A DNA stretch of 64,000 nt from Burkholderia sp. WSM2232. GTDB taxonomy: Bacteria > Pseudomonadota > Gammaproteobacteria > Burkholderiales > Burkholderiaceae. The notes below the pieces were generated by a model. That model did no database searches. It worked only from the letters and a program-made list of their open reading frames with translations, and was not told the DNA's origin. The position numbers and the translations under genes are program-made. Positions 8,541-17,107 of this stretch are shown here, one piece after another; within the stretch, counting starts at the first letter, position 1, and the number at the start of each line of letters is the position of its first letter. The stretch lies in contig NZ_KI421432.1 in assembly GCF_000472545.1 (NCBI RefSeq), positions 542,577 through 606,576 of the forward strand, written 5' to 3'.

Positions 8541-9068
8541 TTGACCACCCAAATCCGCCCCGCCACCGCCGCCGACGCCCCGCTCATCCTCCACTTCATC
8601 ACCGAACTCGCGGTGTACGAGAAGGCCGAGCACGAAGTCGTCGCCACCGTCGCAGACATCGAAGCGAGCCTTTTCTCCGCTGCATCCACGGCAACGGCGC
8701 TCATCTGCGAAATGAACGGCGAGCCCATCGGCTTTTGCGTCTACTTCTTTTCTTACTCCACGTGGCTCGGCAAAAAAGGCCTGTATCTGGAAGACCTCTA
8801 CGTGTCGCCCACAGCGCGCGGCAGCGGCGCAGGCAAACAGATGCTGCGCCACCTCGCGGGCATCGCGTGCGAGACCGGCTGCGGCCGCTTCGAATGGAGC
8901 GTGCTCGACTGGAATGCGCCCGCCATCGGCTTCTATGAATCCATCGGCGCAAGCGCGCAAAGCGAATGGGTGCGTTACCGGCTCGCCGGCGAAGCGCTCA
9001 AGGCATTTGCCGCAGGCGACACCTCGAACGCTTCGCCCGTCGCAAAGAACGTCCCGCCCGCAACGTAA
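8541..9068 (+). CDS. GNAT family N-acetyltransferase
   Basis: This 175-residue acetyl-CoA-dependent acetyltransferase has the GNAT core. IRPATAADAPLILHFI opens the fold, and LEDLYVSPTARGSGAGKQML holds the Q/R-x-x-G-x-G/A acetyl-CoA loop. The region WSVLDWNAPAIGFYESIGA is typical of the diamine/spermidine acetyltransferase-like subgroup. The most likely start is TTG at 8541, directly before the first beta strand, without an obvious ribosome binding site. The last about 90 bases overlap, tail to tail, the flavin reductase gene on the other strand. The true substrate is unknown. Confidence 0.85.
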   Translation: MTTQIRPATAADAPLILHFITELAVYEKAEHEVVATVADIEASLFSAASTATALICEMNGEPIGFCVYFFSYSTWLGKKGLYLEDLYVSPTARGSGAGKQMLRHLAGIACETGCGRFEWSVLDWNAPAIGFYESIGASAQSEWVRYRLAGEALKAFAAGDTSNASPVAKNVPPAT

Positions 9069-9574
9069 TGGCAGGTGCGCAGGTCAGGGTCGTCGCCGAA
9101 ATGCCAGCGGTTGTTCGAGTACGCGCGGCTGTCCGCGTAAGCGGCCACCACCTCGCCGATAATCAGGTCGTGTCGCTGGCTGTCGTCCGGAATCACCTTG
9201 CATTCCATCCACGTAATGCAGCCGGCCAGCATCGGCACGTCGATTTTTTCGGCGGCGAAAGTCTCGAGTTCAAACGCGGAGAACTTGTCGATCTCCAGCC
9301 CCGCGTTGGTGCCCACGGCCAGCGTCTGCGCAGCAAACTTGCGGCTCGGCAGCTGCAAGCCGAATACGCCGCTTGCTTCAATCAACTGCCGCGTGAGCGT
9401 GCGGCTGTCCACCACCACAACCACCTTCGGCGGGTTGAAGTCGAGCGGCATGGCCCATGAAGCCGCCATCACGTTCGAGCGCCCGCCGTGCGCGCTGGTG
9501 ATAATCGTCACAGGCCCATGATTGAGTAACTGCGTGGCGCGCGGCAATGCCACGGGTTCCCGGCTAACTTGCAT
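8975..9574 (-). CDS. Flavin reductase / FMN-binding split-barrel protein
   Basis: The 199-residue protein matches the flavin reductase-like domain (DIM6/NTAB type): GPVTIITSAHGGRSNVMAASWAMPLDFNPPKVVV is the characteristic opening with the FMN-phosphate contact region, and SGVFGLQLP and MECKVIPD follow. Such proteins bind FMN and either reduce free flavin with NAD(P)H or use it in small oxidoreductions. The length is normal for the family. Its 3' end overlaps the convergent acetyltransferase gene by about 94 bases, so one of the two stops may reflect a recent extension. It is a single-gene unit; the next gene upstream on the same strand starts only after 67 bases. Confidence 0.88.
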   Translation of the reverse strand: MQVSREPVALPRATQLLNHGPVTIITSAHGGRSNVMAASWAMPLDFNPPKVVVVVDSRTLTRQLIEASGVFGLQLPSRKFAAQTLAVGTNAGLEIDKFSAFELETFAAEKIDVPMLAGCITWMECKVIPDDSQRHDLIIGEVVAAYADSRAYSNNRWHFGDDPDLRTCHYVAGGTFFATGEAFEVSPAANALSASPASR

Positions 9575-9641
9575 ATTCGATTTTTGCCCGAGGGTCTGGT
9601 CCTGTCAGGGCGGCCGCCAGCAAGCCGCCGCCCTTCACGCG

Positions 9642-10037
9642 TCAATGCGGCGCTTTGCCGTTGGGAACGGCGTCCACCGGCTTATGCTGCTCTTCCGCCA
9701 AGCTGGGGAAAAACGCATTCCAGGCGGCGCGTACGCCGTTCGCCGCGGTGGCCTCCGCATCGATAGGTTCGTCGGCGTCTTTCGCCTCGGCTGGAGCTTC
9801 GGCACCGTCGGCGGCGGCTTTCACTTCTTCTTGCGCTCCGTCCACCCCCGCTTGCGATGGGTCGGCGGACAGCCCGCGCCAGTGCGTGAACTCGTCGTCC
9901 GGCTTCTCGGTCCACTCGCCCTCGCCGTATTTCGCAAAGGCCGTGTCCCCGCTTGTCAGTTGCACCTCGTACCAGCCGTCGCGCGCGGGCGAGTGAACGG
10001 CCAGTTCAAACCACGGGGTCGGTTCGATTTCCTTCAT
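9642..10037 (-). CDS. Hypothetical protein, 131 residues, acidic
   Basis: I do not recognise a named family. The N-terminal half (MKEIEPTPWFELAVHSPARDGWYEVQ, then WTEKPDDEFTHWRGLS) looks like a small folded domain rich in Trp. The second half is a low-complexity Ala/Glu/Asp stretch followed by AAWNAFFPSLAEEQ. The start at 10037 follows GGAG at a good distance; a longer version starting at 10079 is less likely. It lies on the same strand as, and just upstream of, the flavin reductase gene. It contains no signal peptide or membrane segment. Confidence 0.65.
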   Translation of the reverse strand: MKEIEPTPWFELAVHSPARDGWYEVQLTSGDTAFAKYGEGEWTEKPDDEFTHWRGLSADPSQAGVDGAQEEVKAAADGAEAPAEAKDADEPIDAEATAANGVRAAWNAFFPSLAEEQHKPVDAVPNGKAPH

Positions 10038-10233
10038 GTCATCTCCACTCGGATAAATCGTCATAGAAAACCACACCAAAGGGATGCTTCATGCCCGGAC
10101 TGACAGCCATCCGGCGACGCGCACCACGGCGCGCGGAACATGATGCGGGCGACCCGTCCACATGACGTGTTCAGTTCGCCGCGCATAAACGACACGATAG
10201 CGCGACATGCCCCGCGCGGACAAACGCAAAAAC

Positions 10234-11766
10234 TTAAGCGCGCCGCCGACGCGGTTTTTCCATGTCCGCAGCCAGTTCCGCCAGCACGCGGACGGCCGGC
10301 GCGAGCTTGTCCGCCGCGGTATTGCCATAGCCGATCACAAGGCCGTTGGTCGCGCCGCGCGGCGCGAGCGCGAAGCCGGACAGCGCGCGCGGGCCGAGGC
10401 CTCTCGCCAACGCGCGTTCGGTGAGCGTCTCGTCGTCGATGTGCGCGGGCAACCGTAGCGTCAGGTGCATTCCGCAGTCGCCGCCCAGAATCTCCGACGC
10501 GCCAAAGTCCGCGGTAAGCGCTTCGCGCAATGCCTGCTGCCGCTCGCGATAAAGCCGCCGCATGCGCCCGAGGTGCCGCCCGAATTCGCCGCTTTCCATG
10601 AAATGCGCGAGCGCCAGTTGTTCCAGCCGATGCCCGCCGCGCAGCATCTCGTACACCGCCACTTCGGCATGCTCGGCGATGGCGCGCGGCAGCACCACGA
10701 AGCCGATGCGCAGCGCCGGAAACATCGTCTTGCTGAAGGAGCCGACGTAGAGAACGGGCGCCTCGTCCACGAGGCCCTGCATGCTCGCTATCGGCTCGCC
10801 GGAGTAGCGGAATTCGCCGTCGTAATCGTCTTCGATCAGCCACGCGCCAGCGCGGCGCGCCTCGGCGATCAGTTCGAGCCGCCGCGCCACGGAGAGCACC
10901 GCGCCCGTCGGATACTGGTGCGCAGGCGACGTGTAGATGAGCTTGGGCGGATGCGCGGCCCACGCGCCGGGCGGCACGCAGATTCCTTCGGCGTCGACGG
11001 GCATCGGCTGGATGCTCAGATCGCCCTGCCTGAACGCCGCTTTCGCGCCGCGATAACCGGGGTCTTCCATCCACACTGTGTCGCCGGGATTGGTGAAAAG
11101 CCGCACGCACAGGTTGAGCGCCTCCTGCGCGCCCTCGGTAATCACGATCTGCGAGCCCTCGCAGCGCACGCCGCGCGCCATGCGCAGATGGGCAGCAATC
11201 GCGTCGCGCAGCGCGGGTTCACCGGCCGGCGTGCCGTAGCCGAGCGCGAGCGGCAGCGAGCGCTCCATCGCCCGTTCGAGCGCGCGCCGCCAGGCGGCGA
11301 GCGGAAAGCGGTCCAGCGCGGGCGTGCCGGCCGTGAGCGGCAGCGCGTTATCGACATGCGTGCGCGTGGCCGTGAACTGGCCGACGCGAGCGGCGTACGT
11401 CACCTCGGGTGCGGCAGGCTGCGCAGGCGGCTCGCCGCGCGCCGCGCGGCTCGAGAGCGGACTTACGCGGGTGCCCTTCTTGTCCGCGACCACATAGCCG
11501 ACCGCCGCCAGGTGCTCATACGCGATCACCACGGTATTGCGCGACACGCCCATTTCCGCCGATAGCAACCGCGACGACGGCAACAGCGAGCCCGCCGGCA
11601 AGCGGCCGCCCAGAATGGCCTGCTGCAGGCGTTCGATCAACTGCTTTTGCAGCGGCGCGGGCTTTTGCGCGCTGTGCGGGGCGTTGGCGTGGGCGCTGGC
11701 GCTCGCGCGCAGGGCTTTGTCACGGTTCGCGGCCGTATGAATAAGCGGGCCAATAATTTCGATCAT
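10234..11766 (-). CDS. MocR/PdxR-type regulator: GntR helix-turn-helix fused to an aminotransferase-like domain
   Basis: The 510-residue protein has a winged helix at residues about 37-105 (LQKQLIERLQQAILGG, LPSSRLLSAEMGVSRNTVVIAYEHL). A fold-type-I aminotransferase domain follows; its pyridoxal-phosphate lysine is K346 in SFSKTMFP and its Asp partner lies in IEDDYDGEFRY. Proteins of this build act as PLP-sensing or amino-compound-sensing regulators and usually control a divergent neighbour. Here that neighbour is the acetyltransferase gene starting 115 bases away at 11881, so the space 11767-11880 should carry its operator. I would not assign pdxR itself, as no pdxST genes are present. Confidence 0.9.
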   Translation of the reverse strand: MIEIIGPLIHTAANRDKALRASASAHANAPHSAQKPAPLQKQLIERLQQAILGGRLPAGSLLPSSRLLSAEMGVSRNTVVIAYEHLAAVGYVVADKKGTRVSPLSSRAARGEPPAQPAAPEVTYAARVGQFTATRTHVDNALPLTAGTPALDRFPLAAWRRALERAMERSLPLALGYGTPAGEPALRDAIAAHLRMARGVRCEGSQIVITEGAQEALNLCVRLFTNPGDTVWMEDPGYRGAKAAFRQGDLSIQPMPVDAEGICVPPGAWAAHPPKLIYTSPAHQYPTGAVLSVARRLELIAEARRAGAWLIEDDYDGEFRYSGEPIASMQGLVDEAPVLYVGSFSKTMFPALRIGFVVLPRAIAEHAEVAVYEMLRGGHRLEQLALAHFMESGEFGRHLGRMRRLYRERQQALREALTADFGASEILGGDCGMHLTLRLPAHIDDETLTERALARGLGPRALSGFALAPRGATNGLVIGYGNTAADKLAPAVRVLAELAADMEKPRRRRA

Positions 11767-11880
11767 GACGGCTGGACCTATCGAATCTGTCTGAGTTGGA
11801 TCTTTTTAACATACCACGATTGACGTATCGTGCATCTGATTCAGACGACCAACAATGACCAGAACGCGAGGACTACGCAC

Positions 11881-12618
11881 ATGGAACCCCGACGCAACGC
11901 CTACGGCCAGCCAATTGGCGCGCCGCTGCCCGACTGGAACGGCGCGAAGCCGCCCGGACGCGCGCAGCTCGCGGGACACTATTGCCGCATCGAGCCGGTG
12001 GACGTGGAAGCGCACGCGGCCGATCTGTTCGACGCATACAACTCGGCGGCGGATGGCCGCGACTGGACCTATCTCGGCGTCGGTCCGTTCGAGACCGCCG
12101 ACGCGTATCGCGAGCATCTGGGGCGCCTCGCTGCATCGGCTGATCCGCTGCACTACGCGGTGATCGACAGCGCGAGCGGAAAGGCGGTCGGCACCTTTGC
12201 GCTGATGCGTATCGACGCCGCCAACGGCGTGATCGAAGTGGGGCACGCGGTGTACTCGCCGCGTCTGAAGCGCACGCGCGTGGCGACCGAGGCGATGTTC
12301 CTGCTCATGCAATATGTGTTCGATGAACTCGGCTATCGGCGCTTCGAATGGAAATGCGATTCGCTGAACGAACCGTCGCGCGCGGCGGCGCTGCGTTATG
12401 GCTTCACGTTCGAAGGTGTTTTCCGGCAGGCGATTGTTTATCGTCAGCGCAACCGCGATACGGCGTGGTTTTCGATTATCGACAGTGAATGGCCCGCGCT
12501 GCGTGCGAGCTATCCACGTTGGCTCGACGACGCGAATTTTAATGCCGAAGGCCGGCAGGTTCACAAGCTGGGCGATCTGATTGCGCGGCAAAGGGCGGGG
12601 ACCGGGGACGCGGGTTGA
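11881..12618 (+). CDS. GNAT family acetyltransferase, RimJ/RimL-like
   Basis: The 245-residue protein belongs to the larger GNAT proteins of the RimJ/RimL type. YCRIEPVDVEAHAADLFDAY opens the fold, YLGVGPF and FALMRIDAANGVIEVGHAVYSP form the core, and RTRVATEAMFLLMQYVFDELGYRRFEWKCD and LNEPSRAAALRYGFTFEG carry the acetyl-CoA site and the C-terminal half. I place the start at the ATG at 11881, in front of a conserved-looking MEPRRNAYGQPIGAPLPDW; the frame is open upstream to 11830. It is transcribed divergently from the MocR-type regulator, a frequent arrangement that suggests control by it. Confidence 0.88.
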   Translation: MEPRRNAYGQPIGAPLPDWNGAKPPGRAQLAGHYCRIEPVDVEAHAADLFDAYNSAADGRDWTYLGVGPFETADAYREHLGRLAASADPLHYAVIDSASGKAVGTFALMRIDAANGVIEVGHAVYSPRLKRTRVATEAMFLLMQYVFDELGYRRFEWKCDSLNEPSRAAALRYGFTFEGVFRQAIVYRQRNRDTAWFSIIDSEWPALRASYPRWLDDANFNAEGRQVHKLGDLIARQRAGTGDAG

Positions 12619-12662
12619 CGCTGGGGAGTGAGGCGGGTGGAAGGCGGCGGGTGCTGGGCTAC

Positions 12663-13201
12663 CTATTCGGACGCGAGTGGCGCGCGCCGCAACACGATGG
12701 TCGGCTGGCCTTTGTATGCGGTGCGAAGTTGCTCGCGATAGCCGGTTTTGTGCGCGACTCGCAGCGACGCTTCGTTCTGAGGCGCCACGATGCAGGCCGT
12801 GGCCACGCTCGGCCATGTCTCATCGGCCCAAGCAATGGCGGCACGCACGGCTTCGGTCGCATAGCCTTTGCCGTGCATCGACGAACTCAATGCCCAGCCA
12901 ATCTCTGGCGTGCCGGTCAATGAAGGCTCCATGTCACGCTGGAAATCCGCAAAGCCGACTTCGCCCACGAACCGCCCGCTTTCTGTTTCGCGCACCACCC
13001 AGAAGCCGTAGCCGAGCAACGCCCAGTGACCGACGTAACGCAGTAGTCGCGCCCACACTTCCTCGCGTGTAAATGGCTTGCCGCCGATAAAGCGGACTAC
13101 CTCGGCATCGGACCACATGACAAGGCTGTCCGGGAAGTCGTCGCGGGTGGGCGCGCGAAGGGTGAGGCGGGCGGTGGTGAGGGTGGGGGGTGATTGGACA
13201 T
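12663..13201 (-). CDS. GNAT family acetyltransferase whose start is out of frame (frameshift at a poly-G tract)
   Basis: From 13118 down to 12663 there is an intact acetyltransferase (MWSDAEVVRFIGG, FVGEVGFADF, then the acetyl-CoA loop MHGKGYATEAVRAAIAWADE and PQNEASLRVAHKTGY). The same frame continues upstream into TLTTARLTLRAPTRDDFPDSLV, the normal N-terminus of this family, but it has no start codon there. The natural ATG (13199-13201, MSNH) is in another frame, separated by a run of six G at 13185-13190. One base gained or lost in that run restores a full protein of about 180 residues. This may be a sequencing error, a pseudogene or slipped-strand switching. Internal starts such as 13118 would lose the first strand. 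Confidence 0.7.
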
Positions 13202-13388
13202 AACAAATAGAGAATCTCGTTTCAACGAACTGTGTTCATTCAGTTATTACGCTTACCTAAATGATAATATCTTTTCCGCTCAGCGCGGCCGCAGGCATTG
13301 TCGGGCAAAGAAAGACAGTCCGTTGTTACGCGCCATCGAACGCAAGCAAGCATAAGGGCAATGGCGGGAACAAGGACGGCCGCGCTCC

Positions 13389-14267
13389 CTACGCCAACTC
13401 CAAAAACCGCCCCAAGCAAGGATTCCGATTACCCGGCGACCACGCCAGCACCTGCTCGATTAAAGGTGCATCGACCAGCGGCTTGAACACCACGCCCGCA
13501 AGCTGCGCCTTGCGCATGGAAGCCGGCACGAGCGCGACACCCACGCCTTCGTCAACGAGACTCAGCACCGTCTGCTGCAATTGCACTTCGAACCGAACGT
13601 CCGGCTCGAAACCACCCGAGCGACAATGATCGAGAATCGCGGCGCGCAAAGTGGGCGCCACTTCCTCGGATGCGAGCACGAACGGCTCACCGGCCAATTG
13701 CGCAATGGCGAGCCGCCGCGCGCGGGCTCGCGGATGAGCGCGCGATAACGCCACGCAAAGCGGCTCGCGCAGAATCGTGCGCGTGGCCAGCCCCTTGTCC
13801 GGCTGATGCGGAAACATGATGGCCGCGTCGATGTGCCCCGCCACGACCTGCGCGGCAAGATCGTTGGACACCACCTCGCGCAGATTCAATGCAACCTCGG
13901 GATATGCCGCACCGAACGCCCGCGCGTAACCCGGCACCACGCTATAGGCCGCGCACATGGTGAAGCCGATGGCGAGCTTGCCCGCGTTGCCGGACGCCGC
14001 TGCCTGGGCATTGCTCACCGCCTGCTCCACCGAAGCGAGAATCGCTTTGGCATCCGCGTAAAAGCGCTCGCCCGCGGCAGTGAGCGTCACGCTGCGAGGG
14101 CTGCGCTCGATCAGCGTCACGCCGAGGCTCGCTTCCAATGCCGCGAGTTGGCGGCTTAACGGAGGCTGCGACAGATTCAGGCGCGTCGCCGCACGCCCGA
14201 AATGGCGCGTCTCGGCCAGCGTCACGAAGTAGCGCAGCGGCTTGATGTCGAGCACGGTTTCACCCAT
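13389..14267 (-). CDS. LysR-family transcriptional regulator
   Basis: The 292-residue protein has the standard layout: an N-terminal winged helix-turn-helix (LRYFVTLAETRHFGRAATRLNLSQPPLSRQLAALEASLGVTL), a linker helix, and a periplasmic-binding-like effector domain from about residue 92. It faces the AEC transporter gene across 125 bases, so it very likely regulates that gene and itself from this space. No clear ribosome binding site marks the ATG at 14267; an alternative GTG lies four codons further in. The effector is unknown; related regulators respond to small aromatic or dicarboxylic acids. Confidence 0.92.
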   Translation of the reverse strand: MGETVLDIKPLRYFVTLAETRHFGRAATRLNLSQPPLSRQLAALEASLGVTLIERSPRSVTLTAAGERFYADAKAILASVEQAVSNAQAAASGNAGKLAIGFTMCAAYSVVPGYARAFGAAYPEVALNLREVVSNDLAAQVVAGHIDAAIMFPHQPDKGLATRTILREPLCVALSRAHPRARARRLAIAQLAGEPFVLASEEVAPTLRAAILDHCRSGGFEPDVRFEVQLQQTVLSLVDEGVGVALVPASMRKAQLAGVVFKPLVDAPLIEQVLAWSPGNRNPCLGRFLELA

Positions 14268-14392
14268 TCATTTCGACGATGCATAAAAGGTATCGCCGGA
14301 GCCAAAAAACAGTATTGGATTGTATCAACGCAAATCACTACGCTGACGCGTCGCCCTTCCTATTCGCGCCTTCGCTCACGCGCTTTACACCG

Positions 14393-15337
14393 ATGCTAGC
14401 CACTCTCGAGATTCTGCTTCCCGTCTTCGGCCTCATATTCGCGGGCTTTGCCTGCCGCCGGCGAGGTGTGCTCGGGCCGAACTCGGCGTCGGAGCTCAAT
14501 CGCTTCGTGGTGTGGCTCGCCCTCCCTGCGCTGCTCTTCGACACCATGGCGCGCGCCACGTGGCAGCAGCTGTATCAGCCTGCCTTCGTCATTACGTTTT
14601 CGGTGGCATGTGCGGGCATCTTTGCGCTGATTCTCGTCGTGCGCCTTGTGAACGGCCGGCATCTCGCCGACGCGAGTGTCGACGCCATCGCCGCCTCATA
14701 TCCGAACACGGGCTACATCGGCTTTCCGCTCGGCCTGATCGCGTTCGGTCAGGCGAGCCTCACGCCCACCACCATCGCGACCATTCTGGTGGCGTGCGTG
14801 CTGTTCGCGGGCGCCATCGTGTTGATCGAAATCGGTTTGCAGACAGAACGCACACCGCACAAACTCGGCCTGAAAGTGCTCGGCTCTCTGGCGCGCAATC
14901 CGCTGATCGTGTCCCCTGTCGCAGGGGCGCTGTTCGCCAGCACGCACGTGCCGCTGCCCGCGAGCGCGGAGACGTTTCTCAAGCTGCTGAGCGGCGCGGC
15001 CAGTCCCTGCGCGTTGGTGAGCCTCGGCTTGTTTCTCGCGGAAAAGCGTCCGTCGCCGCCCGGCACGCGCGGCATTGCGTGGCTGCTAACGCTCGTGAAG
15101 CTGATTGCGCAGCCGGCGCTGACATGGTGGCTCGCCGCGCGCGTCTTCGGGCTCTCGCCGGCGCTGGTCGAAATGGCGGTCGTGCTGGTGGCGCTGCCCA
15201 CCGGCACGGGACCCTTCATGCTGGCGGAGTTCTACGACCGCGAAGCGCACATCACGTCGCGCACCATCCTGCTGTCGACGCTGGGTTCCGTCGTCACGCT
15301 CTCGCTTCTCCTGCTATGGATGGGCCATCGCACCTGA
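14393..15337 (+). CDS. AEC family (auxin efflux carrier-like) transporter
   Basis: The 314-residue inner-membrane protein has about ten hydrophobic segments in two halves. It starts with MLATLEILLPVFGLIFAGFACRRRGVL, and carries the conserved Asn/Pro kink regions ASYPNTGYIGFPLGL and a second set around NPLIVSPVAG. This is the pattern of the AEC family, which exports or exchanges organic acids such as malonate or malate. The start at 14393 directly precedes the first membrane segment; longer frames upstream have no matching content. It is divergent from a LysR regulator, its probable controller. The substrate cannot be assigned. Confidence 0.9.
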   Translation: MLATLEILLPVFGLIFAGFACRRRGVLGPNSASELNRFVVWLALPALLFDTMARATWQQLYQPAFVITFSVACAGIFALILVVRLVNGRHLADASVDAIAASYPNTGYIGFPLGLIAFGQASLTPTTIATILVACVLFAGAIVLIEIGLQTERTPHKLGLKVLGSLARNPLIVSPVAGALFASTHVPLPASAETFLKLLSGAASPCALVSLGLFLAEKRPSPPGTRGIAWLLTLVKLIAQPALTWWLAARVFGLSPALVEMAVVLVALPTGTGPFMLAEFYDREAHITSRTILLSTLGSVVTLSLLLLWMGHRT

Positions 15338-15463
15338 ACCAGAACGCCCTAGCCTCTGCCAGACGCACCGTTTTTCCAGCCGTGCCGCATCACAGGCTAA
15401 GATTCATGCCGCCGGGCGCTCGCGACGCCCGGCGAAACAAGACAGTTTGCCTTGGAGAATCTG

Positions 15464-16042
15464 ATGTCTGAAGAGTATGAAGTGCACGGTCCGCACGACC
15501 ATGCGGTGCATCACGCCGGTAATCACGACGCGGACTCTTTCGGGAGCCGCATGGCCGTCATCACGGCGGTGCTCGCGACAATCGGCGCGCTATGCGCGTA
15601 CCAAAGCGGCAATAGCGAAAACCTCGCGCTGTACTACAAGAACGAAGCCGCCATCAAGAAGACGGAAGCCTCGAACCAATGGAACTACTACCAGGCCAAG
15701 GGCGAGAAGCAGAACCTGGCCGAGCTCGGCGCGGCGCTGTCGGGCGAGAACTCCGAGGCGCACGCAAAATTTGTCGCGGACGTCGACAAGTACAAGCAGC
15801 AGAAAGAGCCGATTCGCGCCAAAGCGGAAGCATTTGAAAAAGAAGTGCTCGACAACGACACGAAAAGCGAAGCGCTGTTGCATGGCCACCATCGCTGGGC
15901 GCAGGCCACCACGCTCATTCAGGTCGCCATCGCGTTGTGCGCGATCACGTTGCTGACGCGCAAGAAGTGGCTGCGCAATGTTTCTTTCGTGGTCGCGCTG
16001 GCGGGCGTCGCAACCGGCGCGCTGGCATTTTTCGCGTCCTGA
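15464..16042 (+). CDS. DUF4337 family membrane protein
   Basis: The 192-residue protein has one N-terminal membrane segment (MAVITAVLATIGALCAY), a central hydrophilic coiled-coil domain rich in Lys, Glu and Ala (NLALYYKNEAAIKKTEASNQWNYYQAKGEKQNLAEL), and two C-terminal membrane segments after HHRWAQATTLIQVAIALCAITLL. This is the form of the DUF4337 family, whose function is unknown. The ATG at 15464 was preferred over an upstream TTG because TTGGAG lies at a normal distance. A LysE-type exporter starts 12 bases after its stop, with its own AAAGGAG site, so the two are probably co-transcribed. Confidence 0.88.
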   Translation: MSEEYEVHGPHDHAVHHAGNHDADSFGSRMAVITAVLATIGALCAYQSGNSENLALYYKNEAAIKKTEASNQWNYYQAKGEKQNLAELGAALSGENSEAHAKFVADVDKYKQQKEPIRAKAEAFEKEVLDNDTKSEALLHGHHRWAQATTLIQVAIALCAITLLTRKKWLRNVSFVVALAGVATGALAFFAS

Positions 16043-16054
16043 AAGGAGCTCGGC

Positions 16055-16672
16055 GTGGTTGATAGCGCAGCCGTTCTCGGCGTGTTGTCCGTCTATGTGG
16101 CGGGCGTGGTGATTCCCGGCCCGAACTTCGTTGCCGTCGCCCATAAGGCCGCGTCGGCTACGCGCGTCGAAGCGCTTGCGGTGGTGGCGGGCATCGTGCT
16201 CGTCAACCTCTTTTGGGCGAGTTGCGCGATCCTGGGCGTCGGCATTGTGTTTGCGGCGTTTCCGTGGCTCGCGTTCGCCGTGAAGGTGGCAGGCGCCGCC
16301 TATCTGCTGTGGTTCGGCGGACGGCTCATCTTCAAGGCTTCGCGAGGCAAGCACCAGCAGACGGTGCAAGCAGCGAACGGCAGCCTCCGTCAGGCGTTCG
16401 TGCAAGGCTTCGCGACGAATATCGCGAACCCCAAATCGGTCGCGTTCTTCGCTGCGGTGTTTTCGTCGGCGGCACCGCCGAACGAGACCATTGACACCTT
16501 TCTGGCGATGCTTGGCATGGTGTTCGTCGTGGCAAGCAGCTGGTATGGCTTTGTCGCGTTGACGCTGTCGCAGGCGCACATAGCGTCGGCATATCGGCGC
16601 AGCAAGGCGTGGGTCGACCGCGTGTGCGGCGGCGTTATTATTGCGCTGGGTGTGCGTCAGTTGCTTCGGTGA
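16055..16672 (+). CDS. LysE family translocator (amino-acid exporter)
   Basis: The 205-residue inner-membrane protein has the six-segment pattern and length of the LysE/RhtB exporters: VAGVVIPGPNFVAVAHKAASA contains the family's conserved G-P-x-x-x-x-V/L region in segment 1, and FVQGFATNIANPKSVAFFAAVF contains the second conserved N-P-K motif. These proteins export amino acids or related compounds by proton antiport. Translation starts at GTG 16055 behind AAAGGAGCT. It is the second gene of a pair with the DUF4337 gene and is followed by an 8-bp tandem repeat. The substrate is unknown. Confidence 0.92.
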   Translation: MVDSAAVLGVLSVYVAGVVIPGPNFVAVAHKAASATRVEALAVVAGIVLVNLFWASCAILGVGIVFAAFPWLAFAVKVAGAAYLLWFGGRLIFKASRGKHQQTVQAANGSLRQAFVQGFATNIANPKSVAFFAAVFSSAAPPNETIDTFLAMLGMVFVVASSWYGFVALTLSQAHIASAYRRSKAWVDRVCGGVIIALGVRQLLR

Positions 16673-16720
16673 CGGCTTGCGCGGCACCTGCCCTCACCGA
16701 CGCGGGTTGCCGTGCGCCGC

Positions 16721-17072
<352 letters not shown>

Positions 17073-17073
17073 G

Positions 17074-17105
17074 CGCGGCGAGTTTATGCGCACAAACTCG
17101 CCGCG
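17074..17105. repeat. Perfect 12-bp inverted repeat enclosing a parS-like core
   Basis: CGCGGCGAGTTT and AAACTCGCCGCG are perfect arms around an eight-base spacer. The centre, 17082-17097, reads GTTTATGCGCACAAAC, one base different from GTTTATGCGCATAAAC, the motif clustered around parAB at 55-57 kb. It directly follows the stop codon of the sigma-factor gene and lies between convergent genes, so it may also act as a transcription terminator, although there is no T tract. Confidence 0.75.
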
Positions 17106-17107
17106 GC

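Noticed and set aside
10061..11110. 349-codon minus-strand frame inside the MocR-type regulator gene
   Set aside because: Arg/Ala-rich shadow in another frame of the real gene on the same strand.
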